Shown one piece after another: positions 36,611 through 46,590 of a stretch of 64,000 bases of DNA. Each line of letters begins with the position of its first letter. The stretch's first letter is position 1. The position numbers and the translations under genes were made by a program. This DNA is from Acidobacteriota bacterium. Lineage in GTDB: Bacteria > Acidobacteriota > Terriglobia > Terriglobales > Acidobacteriaceae. The notes under the pieces were generated by a model. That model was given only the letters and a program-made list of their open reading frames with translations, was not told the DNA's origin and did not search any database. The DNA lies in the NCBI GenBank assembly GCA_016196065.1, contig JACPYL010000010.1:124001-188000 (forward strand), given 5' to 3'.

Positions 36611-39337
36611 TCATTCCCCGCTCACCACATTCACGAACAAACGCACCGCTCCCGGAATGCCCGCCGGCAGTTGCCGGAAGAATGCGAGTCCCGTGTAGAT
36701 GTATTTCCCTTTGCCGTATTGCGCCACAAGTAATCCACCTTTTTGCTCACCTTCGCCCGGATCGTGCGTTTCCAGCAGGGGCGTAAACTTCGGATCCCAC
36801 TGCGAAGCAAAGTACAATCCGCGTTCCTGGACCCATCCCTCAAAATCTTTTTGAGTGATTTCATTGGGCGAATGAAAGATCGGATTTGCAGGATCCAACA
36901 TCGCAATGGGCGCTTGTTCCGCAGACACGCGTGCCCGGCTCAACGTCATCGGGTACGGCGTAAACTTCCCGTCATTGAAGTCACTCGCGGAAGCGTTGTA
37001 CTGCACCACCAGCCGTCCGCCGGCTTCGACAAACGCCAGCAGCTTCTTGTTATTCGCGATCACAGCTTTTTCATTGTCGTATGCGCGAATGCCCAGCACG
37101 ATTGTCTGGTACTTGCTCAAGTCTTCATTGGTCAATTTGTCGGATGGGATGAGAGTCACATTCATGCCGATCTGCCGGAGTACGGTCGGAATCTCATCGC
37201 CCGCACCCATGATGTATCCCAGCCGGAGATTTTTTGGCACATTCACGTCGACAATCGAAACGCGTTGCACGGCCGGCTGGTAGTAGTACCCGGTTCCCAG
37301 ATCGTCCCGAGTGACGATCGAGTAGCCTTCGCTGTACACGTGGTTGTTGCTCCGTAATTCGGCGTGAATGTCCTTGCGGCCCTCATTCGACACGGACGGA
37401 AATACTTCGAATGCCGCGTCCTTTGATTGCCCCTTCGCGATCGTCGATTGCACGTCGCGAGGATCCGAGCGCCAGCCGTCCGACACTTTCAGCGCCACGT
37501 CGGCGTTGGTGTCGTTGCCTTGATTTCGCGCACTCACCTCGACTGTGGTGCGGGCATTCTGGTGCGACGGTACGACCGCCGTCGAGGGCTGCACGGTGAC
37601 CGCAAAAGCAGGCGCGACGGCCAGCGGCCGTTCCTTAATATTCCCGGCAGAATCCTTGTACCGGACCACGCACACGCTCGAAATGACGCCGGACTTGCCC
37701 AGCGCTGCAACTCCTTTTACCGGTGGCGGGGGGAACGGCCGGCCACGATATTGCGGATCATCAATGATGTTGAGCGCCTCGGTTTCCGGATCGTTGCGAT
37801 GCCAGTAAGGCCGCGTGATCGCGGCATCTAGAGGAGCGGTGATTTTGAACCTACTGACATCATGAGGTGAATGCTCCCTGCCGAGTACGGTGGATGTCCA
37901 GCCGTGTGGAAGCTGCAGGCTGAGGTCAGTCGTACGCACCGCGGAATTGCTCGCGGTGAAAGTCGCCGTGACTTCGAATGATTGTCCGGGCACAGCCATG
38001 AAGGCATCTTCAGGATTCGCGCCGGCCGGTGCGTCGACCACGACATGTAAATTCGCTCCGTTCGCCAGTGCTCGGGCTTTTTCAATGTCAGCCGACAAAC
38101 TTTCCAGCAGATGGACCCGCAAATACGTTTTCGCTTCGGCAGACACACCCGAGCCCGCAATTTGATTGAACAGCTTTGGCACCATGCCGGCCGCAGCCGC
38201 CAAAAAAGGTTCAGCCGATGCAGGATTCTTCTCCGCTGCCGCCGCAGCCTCTTCCAGCTTCGTCTTTATTTCAGCCAGTCCCGCTCGTAGCCACGGAGCC
38301 TTCTTCTCTTCCTCTCCGAGACCCGACGCCAACCCTGGCAACGACGTATCAATCCCCGCAAATAAATCCTGCTCGTGTCCGTCTTTATCTTTCGGAGATT
38401 CCACCACCGAGTCGAGCAGCTTGTAATGAGTGAATCGATCCCCGTCGTCAATTGTCCAGTTCGCTGTGCCCTGCGATTGCTGATGCCGCAATCCCTTCAT
38501 CGCAAACTGAATGTATGAAGTCCCGAGCACAGGATCCTTCACGCCCGTGTTGATCCGCACGGAGTAGTTCGCCGCGTCGCACGTGCTCGAAAAGAAGCCG
38601 CACACGTTTCCGCTATAGAGTTTCTTTGCCTGCCAGGGCTGTAATCCCTCGGCGATCTGCTCGGGAAAACGCTTCGGATCGGCGGCCGCCCGGAATGCTT
38701 CTTTCGTTAGAATCGCCGATGCCTGGTGATGTCCGTGTCCATCGCGATCCGTTCCTGAAAATCGCGCCACCAGCACATCCGGACGAAACGTCCGAATCAC
38801 GCGCACCAGATCGGCCAGTGCGACATCGTGACCTTGCCATTTCTGAAAGGTCTCTTCCGGAGTCTTCGAGTATCCAAAATCCGCGACGCGAGAAAAACGC
38901 TGTTCCACTCCGTAGTATCGATCGGACGCTAGGAGTTCCAGAGTCCGTAACACGCCCAGCACGTCAAACAGATTGCTGCCCAGTTTATTTTGTCCGCCTT
39001 CACCCCGCGTGAGCGTCATCAATAAAGTCGAGACACCCTTGCCTCGCGACTCGAGTGTCAGCATGCCACCATCTTCATCATCTGGATGCGCCGTAACCTG
39101 CATCAGCCGACCGGTTGTCTGCAGCCGGCGCAGCATCAGCTTGAGCCCGGCTGTTCCAGTTTCTTGTGGAAGGGGTTCGTAATACCGGTCATCGCCCGTG
39201 GTGGGTGTTTCGGACGCCTGCGCGAAAGAAAATGGCACGGCCGCCAGCAACAGCAGAATCGCCCATAGCGCCGTGGCCGCGCGCTTTCCAGTGCTCAGAG
39301 TTCTGGACCCATGCAGCTCAAAATCAGACATTCCCAT
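36611..39337 (-). CDS. Large secreted PIG-L (LmbE-like) deacetylase
   Basis: About 908 residues. A signal-anchor-like hydrophobic stretch (ATALWAILLLLAAVPFSFAQA) precedes a PIG-L/LmbE domain with zinc ligands in AHPDDE and HGHHQAS (about residues 80-270). Small members remove acetyl from N-acetylglucosaminyl groups. The following 600 residues contain an NPCBM/NEW3-like beta-sandwich (SFEVTATFTASNSAVRT) and a C-terminal Rossmann or glutamine-amidotransferase-like region (YQTIVLGIRAYDNEKAVIAN, GGRLVVQYN). It is predicted to act outside the cytoplasm on a glycan. Several ATGs are possible at the start; 39337 or 39331 gives the signal region. Confidence 0.78.
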   Translation of the reverse strand: MGMSDFELHGSRTLSTGKRAATALWAILLLLAAVPFSFAQASETPTTGDDRYYEPLPQETGTAGLKLMLRRLQTTGRLMQVTAHPDDEDGGMLTLESRGKGVSTLLMTLTRGEGGQNKLGSNLFDVLGVLRTLELLASDRYYGVEQRFSRVADFGYSKTPEETFQKWQGHDVALADLVRVIRTFRPDVLVARFSGTDRDGHGHHQASAILTKEAFRAAADPKRFPEQIAEGLQPWQAKKLYSGNVCGFFSSTCDAANYSVRINTGVKDPVLGTSYIQFAMKGLRHQQSQGTANWTIDDGDRFTHYKLLDSVVESPKDKDGHEQDLFAGIDTSLPGLASGLGEEEKKAPWLRAGLAEIKTKLEEAAAAAEKNPASAEPFLAAAAGMVPKLFNQIAGSGVSAEAKTYLRVHLLESLSADIEKARALANGANLHVVVDAPAGANPEDAFMAVPGQSFEVTATFTASNSAVRTTDLSLQLPHGWTSTVLGREHSPHDVSRFKITAPLDAAITRPYWHRNDPETEALNIIDDPQYRGRPFPPPPVKGVAALGKSGVISSVCVVRYKDSAGNIKERPLAVAPAFAVTVQPSTAVVPSHQNARTTVEVSARNQGNDTNADVALKVSDGWRSDPRDVQSTIAKGQSKDAAFEVFPSVSNEGRKDIHAELRSNNHVYSEGYSIVTRDDLGTGYYYQPAVQRVSIVDVNVPKNLRLGYIMGAGDEIPTVLRQIGMNVTLIPSDKLTNEDLSKYQTIVLGIRAYDNEKAVIANNKKLLAFVEAGGRLVVQYNASASDFNDGKFTPYPMTLSRARVSAEQAPIAMLDPANPIFHSPNEITQKDFEGWVQERGLYFASQWDPKFTPLLETHDPGEGEQKGGLLVAQYGKGKYIYTGLAFFRQLPAGIPGAVRLFVNVVSGE

Positions 39338-39501
39338 GTGATGGAGTTTCCCCAAAGAAAGGACCAAGTATATTCGCTACGAGCATTTCACCGTCGTCCT
39401 GCGACCCACTCGGACGTCAAATAGCGGTCGCAATTCCAGTGTCAGCGCTGTTCCATTGGACTCGATGTCCTTGCACCAGTGAGCAACAAAACAACAACAA
39501 T

Positions 39502-41913
39502 TCACCGCGCTCCGCTCGAGTCCATAAACTTCTTCTGGCACTCCTGCGCTGATTTCACAATCTGCTGGAATTCCGAATCGCCCTGGACTCCCGCCAACAG
39601 CGGATCTGCCTGCAGTGCCTGGTAGGCACAATACTTCTGCTCGACAGCCTTGCGCAGAAATGTGTAAGCGATCTTCTTCTCGCCGCACTGCGCCAGTAAT
39701 GCGCCCTGGTAATACTTCAGCTCAGAATCCTGCTCCCACAGCAAATCGTCTTGCGCCCGCTCAGCCATGCTGTGGACTGCTTCCGCTGGAGCTTTGTTCA
39801 AGCAGCCCAAAAGAAATTCGCGCATCCATGTGGGATTGGTCGTCAACTTGTCCGCTGCCTCGCGCGCCTCTTTCATTCTGCCCTCGCGCATCAGCACCGA
39901 CACCATCACCGCGTTCGACCATTCCGATCCCGTGTCCTTGTCCAGATACTGTTTAGCGAACGCCATCTTGCCCACTTCAAAGAACGCAAATGCGCACGAT
40001 CGCCAGTTGTAATTCCCCGGATCGATGGCCGCCGCAGCATCGCATTCCTTTTGCGCCTGATCCAGCATTCCGGCATACCGCAATACGTACGCCAGTGAAT
40101 AGTGCGCAAACGCGTTGTCCGGACGCCGCGCCACCAGGTCGCGGGCACTCCGGTATGCCTTATCCAGTTGACCCATCTCGACTTCATTGGCGGCGAGAAA
40201 GCCCGCTGCGCCTACTCTTCCGGGCTCCAGGGTCAAAGCCTTCTGGTAAGCGTTGTTCGAGCGCTCATACTGTGCCGTGCCGCCATTCGCATAGATCGCG
40301 TCGAAATAATATCGCCGGCCAAGCGCCTCCCAGGCCGGCGCGTATTTCGGATCGAGCGCCACCGCCTGTTCCAGCATCTTGATTCCTTCTTTGTTCGGCG
40401 CTGCCTCATGGGCGATCGACAAGCTGCGCATATACCAGTCATAGCCCTGCTTGTTCGCGGGAGCGCTGCTGTTCTCGACCGCTGCGCGCGCCACGCCTAG
40501 CGCCGGAAGGAGTTCCTGCCGGACCTTCTTTTCCAACTGACTCTGCAAAGCGATGACGTTGTCGTCGGGTGCCGTCAGCGTACTCGTCCAAATCAGCTTG
40601 TTGTCCTTTACTTCCACTGCTTCCAGCGTGAGCATGACTTTCTTGTTCTGCTGCAGGAAATGTCCGGTCACAACCGTTCCCACCTGGAGTTCGCGCCCGA
40701 TCTTTTCCGCGTCGGCTTCGGCGTTCGCGTATTTTCGAGTCGACGATGAAGGCCGGATCTCCAGCGTCCGAGCGTACGTAAGCGTATTCGCTATCTCGTC
40801 CGCCAGCGCGTAGCGCAGAAACTCGCTCTTCGGGTCATTGTTAATGTTTTGGAGCGGCAGGACAGCAATCGTCCGGTTACTCGACTTGACCGCAATTTCC
40901 CGCGTCCGGAACCACCATGCACCGACCGCAGTCAAGACCGTGAGTAATACCGCCACCAGCACCAGGATTACCCACATCTGTTTTGAACTTCTCTTCTGGA
41001 ACGTATGCGTGGTCGATTTTGGCAGCGCGGAATGCTTGCTGCGCGTGACGCCTGATTCCGTTTCCTTTTTCAGCCGCTGTAAATCGGCCTTCATCTCGGA
41101 AACATTCTGATACCGCTGGTCGCGGTCCTTCTCCATCGCCTTGCCGATAATTGTTTCCAGGATTGTTGGTACCGATGGATTGATTTGTGAAGGCGAGGCT
41201 GGCTTCTGATTCATCACCGCGTGCAGCGTGGTTACCACATTCGTTCCGGTGAACGGCTTCTTACCGGTTGCCATTTCGTACGAGACAACGCCGAACGAAA
41301 AAATATCGCTGCGTGCATCCAGCGTTTCCGAGCGCGCCTGCTCCGGCGACATATACACGGCGGTGCCCGGGATCACTCCTACCTGCGTCAGCGATTCTTC
41401 CAGCGAACTGTCGGTCGTCGTCCCCACTTCGCCGACCTTGGCGAGTTTGGCCAGACCAAAGTCGAGAATCTTCACCTGCCCGCTCGGGGTGAGAAAAATA
41501 TTCGCCGGCTTGATGTCGCGATGCACGATCCCCTTGGCATGAGAAGCGGCAAGCGCATCCGCTGCCTGCAGCGCGATGTCCACCAGGTGATCCACGTCCA
41601 TCGGCTTGCCCTTGATGCGCGCCTTCAGGCTCTCGCCTTCCAGCTTCTCCATCACGATGAATGGATGCCCGTTGTTATCTTCAATGTCGTGGATCGTGCA
41701 GATGTTCGGATGATTCAGTTGCGACGCCGCCCGCGCCTCGCGCGTAAACCGCTCCAGCGCCCGCTTGTCGTTGGAAAGATGATCAGGAATGAACTTCAGC
41801 GCAACATGCCGGCCCAGCCGAATATCCTCGGCCTCATACACAATTCCCATTCCGCCGCCGCCCAGCTTCGACACAATGCGGTAGTGGGAAACCATCTGGC
41901 CGAGCATGTCCAT
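39502..41913 (-). CDS. Membrane Ser/Thr protein kinase with extracytoplasmic TPRs
   Basis: An 803-residue protein. A Hanks-type kinase domain spans about residues 12-275: glycine loop [13 protein letters not shown], catalytic loop [21 protein letters not shown], and activation segment ending [11 protein letters not shown] linker and one membrane span ([22 protein letters not shown]) lead to a C-terminal half with an adenylate-cyclase-associated-like segment ([25 protein letters not shown]) and several TPRs. This kinase-TM-TPR layout is very common in Acidobacteria. Its targets are unknown. It lies downstream of the peptide-ligase cluster on the same strand, but with a 183-base gap containing a hairpin. 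Confidence 0.88.
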   Translation of the reverse strand: MDMLGQMVSHYRIVSKLGGGGMGIVYEAEDIRLGRHVALKFIPDHLSNDKRALERFTREARAASQLNHPNICTIHDIEDNNGHPFIVMEKLEGESLKARIKGKPMDVDHLVDIALQAADALAASHAKGIVHRDIKPANIFLTPSGQVKILDFGLAKLAKVGEVGTTTDSSLEESLTQVGVIPGTAVYMSPEQARSETLDARSDIFSFGVVSYEMATGKKPFTGTNVVTTLHAVMNQKPASPSQINPSVPTILETIIGKAMEKDRDQRYQNVSEMKADLQRLKKETESGVTRSKHSALPKSTTHTFQKRSSKQMWVILVLVAVLLTVLTAVGAWWFRTREIAVKSSNRTIAVLPLQNINNDPKSEFLRYALADEIANTLTYARTLEIRPSSSTRKYANAEADAEKIGRELQVGTVVTGHFLQQNKKVMLTLEAVEVKDNKLIWTSTLTAPDDNVIALQSQLEKKVRQELLPALGVARAAVENSSAPANKQGYDWYMRSLSIAHEAAPNKEGIKMLEQAVALDPKYAPAWEALGRRYYFDAIYANGGTAQYERSNNAYQKALTLEPGRVGAAGFLAANEVEMGQLDKAYRSARDLVARRPDNAFAHYSLAYVLRYAGMLDQAQKECDAAAAIDPGNYNWRSCAFAFFEVGKMAFAKQYLDKDTGSEWSNAVMVSVLMREGRMKEAREAADKLTTNPTWMREFLLGCLNKAPAEAVHSMAERAQDDLLWEQDSELKYYQGALLAQCGEKKIAYTFLRKAVEQKYCAYQALQADPLLAGVQGDSEFQQIVKSAQECQKKFMDSSGAR

Positions 41914-41929
41914 AGTGAGGTACGTGTAA

Positions 41930-41949
41930 GGCGGACGCCCTCGTCCGCC
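41930..41949. repeat. Hairpin in the kinase upstream region
   Basis: GGCGGAC and GTCCGCC form a 7-bp stem around a 6-base loop. The rest of the gap to the EthD gene (to 42096) is GC-rich with no gene. Confidence 0.5.
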
Positions 41950-42096
41950 GCAGTTGCTGTTGGTGTTGCAGTTGCCCTTTGATTCTAGCGGAGGGCGCGA
42001 TATCCGTGTGGCGCAGGCGCCCCCGCCCGCGAAGGCGTAATGTTAGGCGGACGTTGGAGTTGGGTCAACTGAGCGTCCGGTTCGCGGGCGCCCTCA

Positions 42097-42408
42097 TCAC
42101 AGCTTCACTTCGCTGATTTGAATCGTCGGTTGGACGTTCGAGTAGTTGGGAATGTCGTTCAGAATCGCGTCCGCATTTTCCCCGAACGAGGATTGAAACG
42201 TTTCGACAGAATCGAAGTAAAGATGCCCCAGGGCGACGTACGTGGGAGGCACTCCGGGCGCTCCGCCCGCAAGACCCTCTTCGACGGCCATCCCCTTCAG
42301 CGGCGTGCCGAGCAGCCTCTGCACAAGCGGCATGTGATGCTTGAGGTAGTACGCCATGTCGAATTTGCATCCCTGTGAATTGGGATAGAACACGCTGACC
42401 TTGATCAT
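42097..42408 (-). CDS. EthD-family dimeric alpha/beta-barrel protein
   Basis: A 103-residue protein with the EthD signature: V-F-Y-P-N-S-Q-G followed by FDMAYYLKHHMPLVQRLLG, then GHLYFDSVETFQSSFG. Such ferredoxin-like small proteins include accessory factors of oxidations and isomerase-like proteins, and their reactions are mostly unknown. AAGGAG six bases before the ATG at 42408 settles the start. It is 41 bases downstream of the ATP-grasp gene and probably in the same transcript. Confidence 0.82.
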   Translation of the reverse strand: MIKVSVFYPNSQGCKFDMAYYLKHHMPLVQRLLGTPLKGMAVEEGLAGGAPGVPPTYVALGHLYFDSVETFQSSFGENADAILNDIPNYSNVQPTIQISEVKL

Positions 42409-42449
42409 GACTGCTCCTTGCGAACGGCGAACGACCGCCGACAACGCCC

Positions 42450-43634
42450 TTACCCCACTAGCCCCGCTGACGATCCCACCCACTCCATATTCTTGTTGTG
42501 ATCCACGCCCATCATCAGCCCGCGTCCCATGCGGACAATGATCAGCACCGGCGTGAGTTCCTTCAGCCAGATGTACATGATTCGCAACTCGGCCTTGGTC
42601 GGACCATGCGGAGTCTCAATCACTGGTGTGAAGCTGATTCGCTCCTGCAAAATGTATTCGCCCCGTTTAGCAGCAGGAATTGCGTCAATATCCGCCCGCG
42701 AAGGCGCAATCACTACACCCAAGCCCGCAAACGAATAAAGAGGCTTCAACACGAAGTTTTCCAGGTCGTCAGGGACCGCGGGCATCTGATCGAGAAACCA
42801 CGTGCGAGGCACGCTCGCATGTTTCAGATAAGGGATTGAATATTTGCTGATGCGGAAATACCAGTTCGGATGTCCCGCCCACTCCACATCCAAGTCATCG
42901 CGAAAATCGAAGGGCAACGCGACACCCTTCCGCTCCAGTTCGTCCACGATCGTTCGGTTGTAAATGCGATGAATCGGGATTCGCCGGCCGTCCCGTTCGT
43001 AGAATAAACGCTGGTCTTCTCTTCTAATTTTCGTGATGCAGACCGTCCGCACGCCCAGCAACTTTTCTGTCAGCAGAAAATCCGGCTGCGTCTTCTGCTC
43101 CTCGGGATGCACTTCCATCAGCACCACGTTCTCCGGATCATGACCGGCGACGATCGCATCGCGCAGCAACCGTGCATACGAATCGGGATTGAGCCCGCTC
43201 AAGTGATACCGCAACGCAGGGTCGAGACCGAATACGTCCATGTAGGTCTGCGACAGAACTGGCTGGTATGCGTACAGAGAGGGGAATGCCTGCAGTTCGA
43301 CTAGTTTTGGATGGAAGTCTCCGGCGGGATCGCGCACCAGTCCAAAATCAACCTGAATGAACATCGGGTGCGATGCCTCATTCGGAACTCGAAAGTGCGC
43401 GGGAATTGTATTTTCCGAACGCGCCCGATAATCGGGGTTGTCCACAAGTTGCCGGATCAAATCCTTGCCGTCTTCGCAGAGGCGCGCCACGAGCGAAGAA
43501 GGAAAGAAGCAAGGCGTCTCCGAAATCTGAAACGGCACTTCCATCCCGCATCGAGAAGCCAGTTCGCGCCGAAATGCCTTGTATTTTTCTGGAGTGAAGC
43601 CCGAGTTGAAGGCCTGCCGAAAGGAGGGAATCAT
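42450..43634 (-). CDS. ATP-grasp protein resembling glutathionylspermidine synthase
   Basis: About 394 residues, not matched to a named family with certainty. The middle holds MFIQVDFGLVRD and PKLVELQAFPSL, like the pre-ATP-grasp segment of glutathionylspermidine synthase. The C-terminal 120 residues carry ATP-grasp-like elements: nucleotide Lys in NFVLKPLYSFAGLGVV (about 297), Glu in YILQERI, then AELRIMYIW and a final MGRGLMMGVDHNKNMEWVG, which may bind Mg. Such enzymes join a carboxylate to an amine using ATP. The start at 43634 is chosen because the upstream frame runs through a repeat hairpin. Its neighbours are an aminopeptidase and a carboxylate-amine ligase, consistent with peptide-like metabolism. 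The specific reaction is unknown. Confidence 0.6.
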   Translation of the reverse strand: MIPSFRQAFNSGFTPEKYKAFRRELASRCGMEVPFQISETPCFFPSSLVARLCEDGKDLIRQLVDNPDYRARSENTIPAHFRVPNEASHPMFIQVDFGLVRDPAGDFHPKLVELQAFPSLYAYQPVLSQTYMDVFGLDPALRYHLSGLNPDSYARLLRDAIVAGHDPENVVLMEVHPEEQKTQPDFLLTEKLLGVRTVCITKIRREDQRLFYERDGRRIPIHRIYNRTIVDELERKGVALPFDFRDDLDVEWAGHPNWYFRISKYSIPYLKHASVPRTWFLDQMPAVPDDLENFVLKPLYSFAGLGVVIAPSRADIDAIPAAKRGEYILQERISFTPVIETPHGPTKAELRIMYIWLKELTPVLIIVRMGRGLMMGVDHNKNMEWVGSSAGLVG

Positions 43635-43680
43635 AACGTAGCGCCGGCGTCCTCGCCAGCTGTGATGTGAGTATCGGAGC

Positions 43681-43700
43681 GGCATGGCTGAAGCCGTGCC
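43681..43700. repeat. TTCA-loop hairpin repeat
   Basis: An 8-bp stem (GGCATGGC with GCCGTGCC, one G-U pair) around TGAA, which is TTCA on the minus strand. Related hairpins lie at 28667, 46493 and 46533. Confidence 0.6.
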
Positions 43701-43733
43701 TTCCCGAAGTCTTTGCGAGACCTCGCTCATCCC

Positions 43734-43766
43734 GACTAACCACTAATCACCAACCACTAAACACTG
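43734..43766 (-). repeat. Degenerate TTAGTGGT octamer array, copy 3
   Basis: About four imperfect octamer units (GACTAACC-ACTAATCA-CCAACCAC-type on the plus strand) end three bases from the stop codon of the aminopeptidase gene. Confidence 0.55.
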
Positions 43767-43769
43767 CCC

Positions 43770-44816
43770 CTACGCCTCAATCAAAAACTGCCCGCCCCGC
43801 ATGATCTGTTCGTCATCCACCCAGATATCAAATTTTCGACCGACCACATCGATGTGCGTCACGGAATACCACTCCGCTCCGGTGTGGGCGCCGTACGGGT
43901 TTCCAAAGGCGATATGCACGCCCGGATATTTCTCGTCCTGCAATATCTGCCCGATGACGTCCTTCAGTTCGATGTTGGTCCCGATCGCAAACTCTCCCAC
44001 GCGATCGCTGTTTTCGTCGGTATGGGTGTAAGCCCAGAAATCGTCTTGCAACTCGCGATTGGAGGAATGCCCTTCGACCACGCGATTGCCTTTCACCTTG
44101 ATGGTCAGGGGGTTCGCCTTTAGATCGCCAAATTTCGCGCACAGATAATCGCCGACCACACCGTCGATGACGAATGTCCCATTGACCTCGCCCGGAGTCG
44201 TAAACACTTCGCCGCCTGGGAGATTGCCCCACTTGTCGCGGCTGATAATCCCACTGGTTTTCACCCAGCGATACTTGGGATTCAAGTCCGCAGTCAGGTC
44301 GGTGCCGCTCGGAGTCGTGGCACGAATCTTTTTTGCCTTTCTGACGCGTTCGATCACCTTGGCACTCAGACGGTCGACTTTCAGAAAGTCCGCACGCATG
44401 CCTTCCAGCATGATCTGCTTGTTGATGTTCACCATGTGCGCATGGCGGATTTTCTGGCGATTAACAACATCCGTCATCTGCATGCGCGACTTCAGTTCGT
44501 TCATTTGCGCTTGCACGGCGAAGATGCTGACCTGGCTGGTCTCGAGATCTTCGACTATCGGCGCCGGCAAATCCGTCAGAGGACGCGTCGCCCAGTCTTC
44601 CAGTACCCAGGAGTTGTACTTGCAGCCCAACGCTTCCAGCTCATGTACCAGCGCCGCTGCAATTTCCAGCGTCACTTCATCGGTGATGACGGTAACTTTT
44701 TCCGAAGGTTGTATGCGCAGGCACACTTGCACGGCATTTCGCGCGCCCTGCGCGAGTTCCGGATCAAATGCCAATTGGTTGAGTTGTCGTTTCGGTTGTG
44801 TCTCTACGGTCTTCAT
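43770..44816 (-). CDS. M29-family (aminopeptidase T-like) metallopeptidase
   Basis: A 348-residue enzyme of the M29 family, which removes N-terminal residues from peptides with two divalent metals. Expected ligands and motifs are seen: GGEVFTTPGEVNGTF (about 201-215), GEFAIGTN with Glu275, HIAFGNPYGAH with His301, and the C-terminal THIDVV and DDEQIMRGGQF. The length is slightly below the usual 400. No signal peptide, so cytoplasmic. ATG 44816 was chosen because it begins seven bases after the stop of the ligase gene, while longer frames overlap it. This spacing implies cotranscription with the carboxylate-amine ligase. Confidence 0.85.
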   Translation of the reverse strand: MKTVETQPKRQLNQLAFDPELAQGARNAVQVCLRIQPSEKVTVITDEVTLEIAAALVHELEALGCKYNSWVLEDWATRPLTDLPAPIVEDLETSQVSIFAVQAQMNELKSRMQMTDVVNRQKIRHAHMVNINKQIMLEGMRADFLKVDRLSAKVIERVRKAKKIRATTPSGTDLTADLNPKYRWVKTSGIISRDKWGNLPGGEVFTTPGEVNGTFVIDGVVGDYLCAKFGDLKANPLTIKVKGNRVVEGHSSNRELQDDFWAYTHTDENSDRVGEFAIGTNIELKDVIGQILQDEKYPGVHIAFGNPYGAHTGAEWYSVTHIDVVGRKFDIWVDDEQIMRGGQFLIEA

Positions 44817-44823
44817 CCACGAA

Positions 44824-45966
44824 TCAGACGGCCCTGGCAGTGGGGAGTTCGAGCGCTTCTTCGCCCAGGCCAACCTCAGTCTCCTCAATGATGTAGTCCA
44901 CGACAGCTTTCATATCGCCTGTTTCACGGAACACTTTCAGTTGCCGGTCCGCGCCCGTGCCCATCTTCATGATCTGGCGGATGTACTCCACTTCCTTGCG
45001 TGAACCCAGTTCGTCCACCACGTCGTCCACAAACTCCAGATACTCTTCGATCAGTTCGCGTTCCGGCACTTCGGTCTGTTTGCCGAAGTCAACCAATTTT
45101 CCATCCAAGCCGTAGCGCGCTGCCCGCCACTTGTTTTCCATCAGCAGCGATCGCCGGTACAAGCGGAATCCGGTATTGGCGGAATAAAGACGATACAGTT
45201 TAGCAACCGTCGCCTGGATCAGCGCCGCCAGCGCAATCGTCTCGTCCACCCGCATCGGGATATCGCATACGCGGAACTCGAGCGTGTTAAAGAATGGATG
45301 CGGTCGAATGTCCCACCAGATCTTCTTCGCGTTATCGATGCAGTTCGTCTTCACCAGCAGCTTGATGTAGTTGTCGTACTCGCCCCAACTCGGAAAGTAG
45401 TCGGGCATGTTCGTGCGCGGAAACTTGTCGAACACTTTGCAGCGGTACGATTTCAAACCCGTGTTCATCCCCAGCCAGAAAGGCGAATTCGAAGACAGCG
45501 CCAGCAGATGCGGCACAAAATACCGCGCGTGGTTCATCAGGTGGATCGCGGTCTCGCGGTCCTCCACGCCAACGTGTACGTGTAGTCCAAAAATCAGGTT
45601 CGCGCGCGCCACCAGTTGCAGGTCTTCGACAATGTTCTTGTAACGCTCGTCGGGAGTCACTTCCTGTAATCGCCAATCGGCAAATGGATGCGTCGCCGCC
45701 GACGCCAGCCGCAGCCCGTTCTCCCGCGACAACCGGATCATGTCGCGCCGTAGTTTTTTCAGCTCGTCCTTGGCCTCGGTAATGTTGTTGCAGACCGAAG
45801 TTCCCACTTCCACCACCGACTGGTGCATCTCAGCCTTTACGCGCTCTTGCAGGATGAGTTTGCCCTTCTCGATGATCTCGGCATGAATGTGCGACCGCAG
45901 ATCCCGAGTCTCGGGATCGACTGTCTGATACTCCTCTTCAATGCCCAGCGTGAACGTAGGTTTCAT
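44824..45966 (-). CDS. GCS2-family carboxylate-amine ligase (YbdK-like)
   Basis: A 380-residue enzyme of the glutamine-synthetase-fold GCS2 family, which forms amide bonds with ATP, as in gamma-glutamylcysteine synthesis. Motifs: LGIEEEYQTVD at the N-terminus (metal-binding Glu), GLHVHVG (about 127-133) and WWDIRPHPFFNTLEFRVCD (about 217-235). Members include EgtA-like and weak glutamate-cysteine ligases, but substrates vary. It leads directly into the M29 peptidase gene. A glutathione-type role would need a gshB, and ATP-grasp genes are indeed nearby, though neither looks like classical GshB. Start at 45966 fits the family N-terminus. Confidence 0.85.
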   Translation of the reverse strand: MKPTFTLGIEEEYQTVDPETRDLRSHIHAEIIEKGKLILQERVKAEMHQSVVEVGTSVCNNITEAKDELKKLRRDMIRLSRENGLRLASAATHPFADWRLQEVTPDERYKNIVEDLQLVARANLIFGLHVHVGVEDRETAIHLMNHARYFVPHLLALSSNSPFWLGMNTGLKSYRCKVFDKFPRTNMPDYFPSWGEYDNYIKLLVKTNCIDNAKKIWWDIRPHPFFNTLEFRVCDIPMRVDETIALAALIQATVAKLYRLYSANTGFRLYRRSLLMENKWRAARYGLDGKLVDFGKQTEVPERELIEEYLEFVDDVVDELGSRKEVEYIRQIMKMGTGADRQLKVFRETGDMKAVVDYIIEETEVGLGEEALELPTARAV

Positions 45967-46053
45967 AGCGGCACCACAAGCCAGCCGGAGGGGGCCAGCC
46001 AAAGTCCAGATAGTATAACAGTGTTTAGGAGGGGCCTTACCTGGCTAAGCTCA

Positions 46054-46099
46054 TGTGGGGACAGGTCTCCGACCTGTCCAGCCGGGCAAAGCCCGGCAG
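46054..46099 (+). repeat. Tandem-hairpin intergenic repeat, copy B
   Basis: It has the same two hairpins as 27387-27432, with a compensatory change in the second stem. It lies 20 bases before the ATG of the SnoaL-like gene, upstream of its GGGGGA ribosome site. Confidence 0.8.
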
Positions 46100-46119
46100 T
46101 TTCAGGGGGAGCAAATCTA

Positions 46120-46464
46120 ATGGAAGTCCAACAACACCAACTGCTAACCGCCCTCTACGCCGCCTTCAACGCCCGCGACATCGATCGCTGCCTGACCGGC
46201 ATGCTGCCAGATGTGATCTGGGCCAACGGCATGGAAGGAGGCAGTGTTCACGGCCACGCCGGCGTACGAGAGTATTGGACGCGCCAGTGGAAACAGGTAA
46301 ATCCACGCGTGGATCCGCAAGGCTTCCACATTGACGGCGACAAAGTCACCGTGGATGTCCACCAGGTGGTGCGGGACATGGACGGCTCTGTGCTTGCCGA
46401 CCAGATGGTGAAGCACGTTTTCACGTGCGAAAACGGGCTGGTCAAGATTTTTGAGATTGCCTAG
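46120..46464 (+). CDS. SnoaL/NTF2-like domain protein
   Basis: A 114-residue protein with the SnoaL-like fold: LLTALYAAFNARDIDRCLTG at the N-terminus, the V-x-G-H-A-G-V-R-E-Y-W segment, and a final strand pair ending HVFTCENGLVKIFEI. The fold serves in small isomerases and hydrolases and as a non-enzymatic binding domain; no active-site set can be assigned. GGGGGA precedes the ATG at 46120. It is the only plus-strand gene inside a long minus-strand run and begins right after a repeat. The frame upstream is antisense to the ligase gene and was not used. Confidence 0.75.
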   Translation: MEVQQHQLLTALYAAFNARDIDRCLTGMLPDVIWANGMEGGSVHGHAGVREYWTRQWKQVNPRVDPQGFHIDGDKVTVDVHQVVRDMDGSVLADQMVKHVFTCENGLVKIFEIA

Positions 46465-46492
46465 AGCCGGTCTCACAAAAGGTTTTCGGGAG

Positions 46493-46546
46493 GGCACGAT
46501 TTCAATCGTGCCGCTATCGGTCTACAAAAACGCGGGCTTCAGCCCG
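46493..46546. repeat. Two TTCA-loop hairpins
   Basis: GGCACGAT-ttca-ATCGTGCC (46493-46512, perfect 8-bp stem) and CGGGC-ttca-GCCCG (46533-46546). They lie between the convergent SnoaL gene and the small membrane protein candidate. Confidence 0.7.
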
Positions 46547-46590
46547 TGAGGGCAGGCTCGTTGTATCGACCGACAAGAGATCGGTCTAGG

